From Phallusia mammillata (lineage: Eukaryota; Chordata; Ascidiacea; Phlebobranchia; Ascidiidae): DNA of 64,000 nt. Below are positions 62,901-64,000 of this stretch, piece after piece. The position numbers and the translations under genes are program-made. The stretch covers positions 53,980 to 117,979 of the forward strand of contig QLIY01000164.1 in assembly GCA_003260075.1 (NCBI GenBank), in the 5' to 3' direction. Within the stretch, counting starts at the first letter, position 1. Every line of letters begins with the position of its first letter. A model generated the notes under the pieces. That model saw nothing but the letters and a program-made list of their open reading frames with translations, was not told where the DNA came from and ran no database searches.

Positions 62901-63571
62901 GCTCACGTGATCAGCGTTGTACGGCCCGATGCCCTGTCTAACCCCACAATGGGTTGTTGTTCTTTGCCACTTGCTTCATTTGACGACGGGCATTGATTTC
63001 CGACGTACAAAAGCAATTGTGATTGATGTGTGGTTTGGAAAACATGATGATGGCGATAATGGCTTTAGCCCGTCGCAGTGTTTACATTTTATGACCCGGA
63101 TATTGTAGGGTCACCCTTACGCATACTTGCCATGTATTGTGGCTTATGTTAGGTTATATGAAATTGCCCTCCATGGAATGTACGATTACATAAAAATCTA
63201 ATCGGTATGTTTGCCTCAAGCAGATATTCTAAGCGTTTTTTCTTCTTTTCTTTGTACATAAAACAAAATTAAATCAATAAAACAATAAAACATGTTAATT
63301 TTTTGCGGTTATCGAGCGTGTTAAAATTTGTACACAGTTAAGCCATTGTAGTTTAATTGTCCTGCAAAAAAGCAGACGACCGAAAATCATTTTTTTTAAA
63401 TCGATTTTATATCTTCCGTTGGTTTTAAACACGGATTAACTATATCTCATATAACCTAAATCATTTTTACAGAACCAAGTGGTGTTTTTTCCTATTCTCC
63501 ATATCACCCGAATAGCAACAGCATTTTAGGCACCGGCAATTACCACAACGTCATGCAAAGTCGGTTTTCAG
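46088..63571 (+). CDS. DCC/neogenin family netrin and RGM receptor (3' end beyond window)
   Basis: Single-pass receptors of this family bind netrins and RGMs and guide axons and migrating cells. Exons: 46088-46142, 46299-46661, 47573-47935, 48290-48440, 49031-49173, 49754-49911, 50444-50567, 51283-51376, 51607-51684, 51885-52042, 52539-52675, 53035-53176, 53573-53761, 54336-54446, 55948-56139, 57053-57148, 57271-57386, 60212-60392, 60547-60654, 61107-61316, 61592-61721, 62030-62253 and 63473-63571. About 1,207 codons are in the window and all phases close. Approximate residues: signal peptide 1-18, Ig1 20-139, Ig2 140-260, Ig3 261-358, Ig4 359-452 (each with the NC..YxC pair), six FN3 domains 453-1056, membrane span in WYTIIGGVTFLVLCIVAVAT, then a Ser-rich tail. 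Four Ig plus six FN3 is the DCC/neogenin layout. The frame is still open, with a donor at 63571, so the rest of the tail including the P3 motif lies outside. The introns before exons 8 and 18 carry a 97-G run and a nested gene respectively. Confidence 0.93.
50191..50462 (+). repeat. Four-copy minisatellite containing the exon 7 splice acceptor
   Basis: Units of about 56 to 73 bp each contain tttttaag followed by the first bases of exon 7 (aatggagggatggtcata). Decoy acceptors fall at about 50240, 50296 and 50369, and the real exon start is 50444. Confidence 0.85.
50879..50975. repeat. 97-base G run in neogenin intron 7
   Basis: A pure G tract. The flanks are not duplicated. It most likely marks a filled gap, so sequence may be missing between exons 7 and 8. 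Confidence 0.75.
53274..53462. repeat. Direct duplication with 10-G junction (53353-53362)
   Basis: Two copies of about 80 to 100 bp flank the run. The right copy has an expanded ttgtgattt array. Confidence 0.87.
53920..54165. repeat. Direct duplication with 10-G junction (54037-54046)
   Basis: Two copies of about 118 bp flank the run. The right copy contains attctatttgaataag (54051-54066); the left copy has one difference in it (53931-53946). Confidence 0.88.
55484..55636. repeat. Direct duplication with about 15-G junction (55556-55570)
   Basis: Two copies of about 65 bp flank the run. Native G bases at both edges account for some of the extra length over 10. Confidence 0.82.
55649..55867. 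mobile_element. Non-autonomous hAT element in neogenin intron 14
   Basis: Termini CAGTGATTCTCAAACT and AGTTTGAGAATCACTT are inverted repeats. Flanks ggctttat (55641-55648) and gtttttat (55868-55875) resemble a decayed 8-bp target duplication. Confidence 0.75.
58537..59908 (-). CDS. Secreted leucine-rich-repeat protein nested in neogenin intron 17
   Basis: Exons 59211-59908 and 58537-58981 join in phase to 380 residues. ATG 59908 begins a good signal peptide (MEFSALLAVLCIFLLDKTGE); the frame extends 19 codons further upstream. An LRRNT cap CPRRCICDN follows. The LRR array includes VKQVNLRGNMLAKLP, LKELRLRGNLIRSLS, LELLDLGENQVTTM and MKEIYLSSNQITSIGENAF. A cysteine cap NPWLCDCDLKPLL closes the protein near ERCNAPAQ...TEC. 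No membrane span or GPI tail is visible, so secretion is the simplest reading. The layout resembles Slit-type or small secreted LRR proteins, but I cannot name an orthologue. The gene lies wholly within the 2.8-kb intron, opposite to neogenin. Confidence 0.85.
60737..60970. repeat. Direct duplication with 10-G junction (60848-60857)
   Basis: Two copies of about 110 bp flank the run and differ in T-run lengths and a tgt insertion. Confidence 0.87.
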
Positions 63572-64000
63572 GTAAGATTCGTTTCATTAACCGACGTTTT
63601 TTTGCTGCTGCTTTTTTCGGATCAGCAATTTCCACCAGTTATGTGCAACTAACTTTTGCTGAAATTCTGTTGTTTCATTTAAGTCATAGAAACACAGAGT
63701 AGTGATAGAAAGCATATGTTTTAAATCCCTGGTAAGCTTACATATGTATACTCATGAAAAAAAATTGAACAGCAGTGTCAAAACTTTTTTCGGCTATGAA
63801 GTCACGTGCTATTCGTAAGTGGTTTCGCGGACCATTGAAAGGCAGAAAATTGATATCTAAATTTTGTTCAAAAATTTAAAAAAATCTACAGCGCCCATGG
63901 GTTTGTTTCGAAAATTCAAAAAAATGCGGTGCAAGCCATACTGAGCTTTCGTAAAAGCCTTTGTCCTCAAAGGGAAGTATGGCACTTTAAAACAGACCCC
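63572..64000 (+). other. Neogenin intron, open at the window end
   Basis: It follows the exon 23 donor GTAAGA. No further exon of the cytoplasmic tail is seen before the window ends. Confidence 0.6.

Overview
This is a compact, AT-rich eukaryotic window with many small introns (mostly about 100 to 900 bp) and GT/AG splice sites. It most likely comes from a tunicate, probably a Ciona-like ascidian. The gene set (CEP112, SLC25A38, ACOT13, one DCC/neogenin receptor) is that of a chordate or near-chordate. Allelic differences are frequent, and one locus matches the Ciona spliced leader as I remember it. The species call is inference.

Layout. (1) 1.2-28.3 kb, minus strand: a 23-exon CEP112 orthologue. 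My splice model gives 925 residues, with all reading phases closing. (2) Inside its 11.9-kb intron 7, plus strand: two tandem paralogues of a six-pass membrane protein that I do not recognise (17.1-20.5 and 22.4-24.6 kb). (3) 32.4-34.3 kb, minus: SLC25A38, the mitochondrial glycine carrier. (4) 36.0-37.3 kb, plus, divergent from it: an unrecognised four-pass membrane protein. (5) 38.5-40.8 kb, minus: a DEDDh exonuclease of the ISG20/AEN/ISG20L2 type. (6) 41.1-41.5 kb, minus: a single-exon ACOT13 thioesterase. (7) 46.1 kb to beyond the window end, plus: a DCC/neogenin netrin/RGM receptor with signal peptide, four Ig domains, six FN3 domains, one membrane span and the start of the cytoplasmic tail. 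(8) 58.5-59.9 kb, minus: a secreted leucine-rich-repeat gene nested in neogenin intron 17.

Repeats. Introns and spacers hold short non-autonomous hAT elements with 8-bp target duplications, a tRNA-like fold-back element, and interspersed copies of an element carrying a hammerhead-ribozyme-like motif. A minisatellite has copied a neogenin splice acceptor.

Sequence quality. At over twenty places a segment of about 50 to 310 bp is followed by a run of about 10 G and then by a near-identical second copy of itself. One further case has an N at the junction and duplicates part of a coding exon. I read these as unmerged allelic contig ends joined by a G gap token, not as biology. A 97-G and a 41-G run may also be gaps.

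The genes share no single pathway. The notable arrangement is nesting: three genes lie inside introns of opposite-strand hosts.
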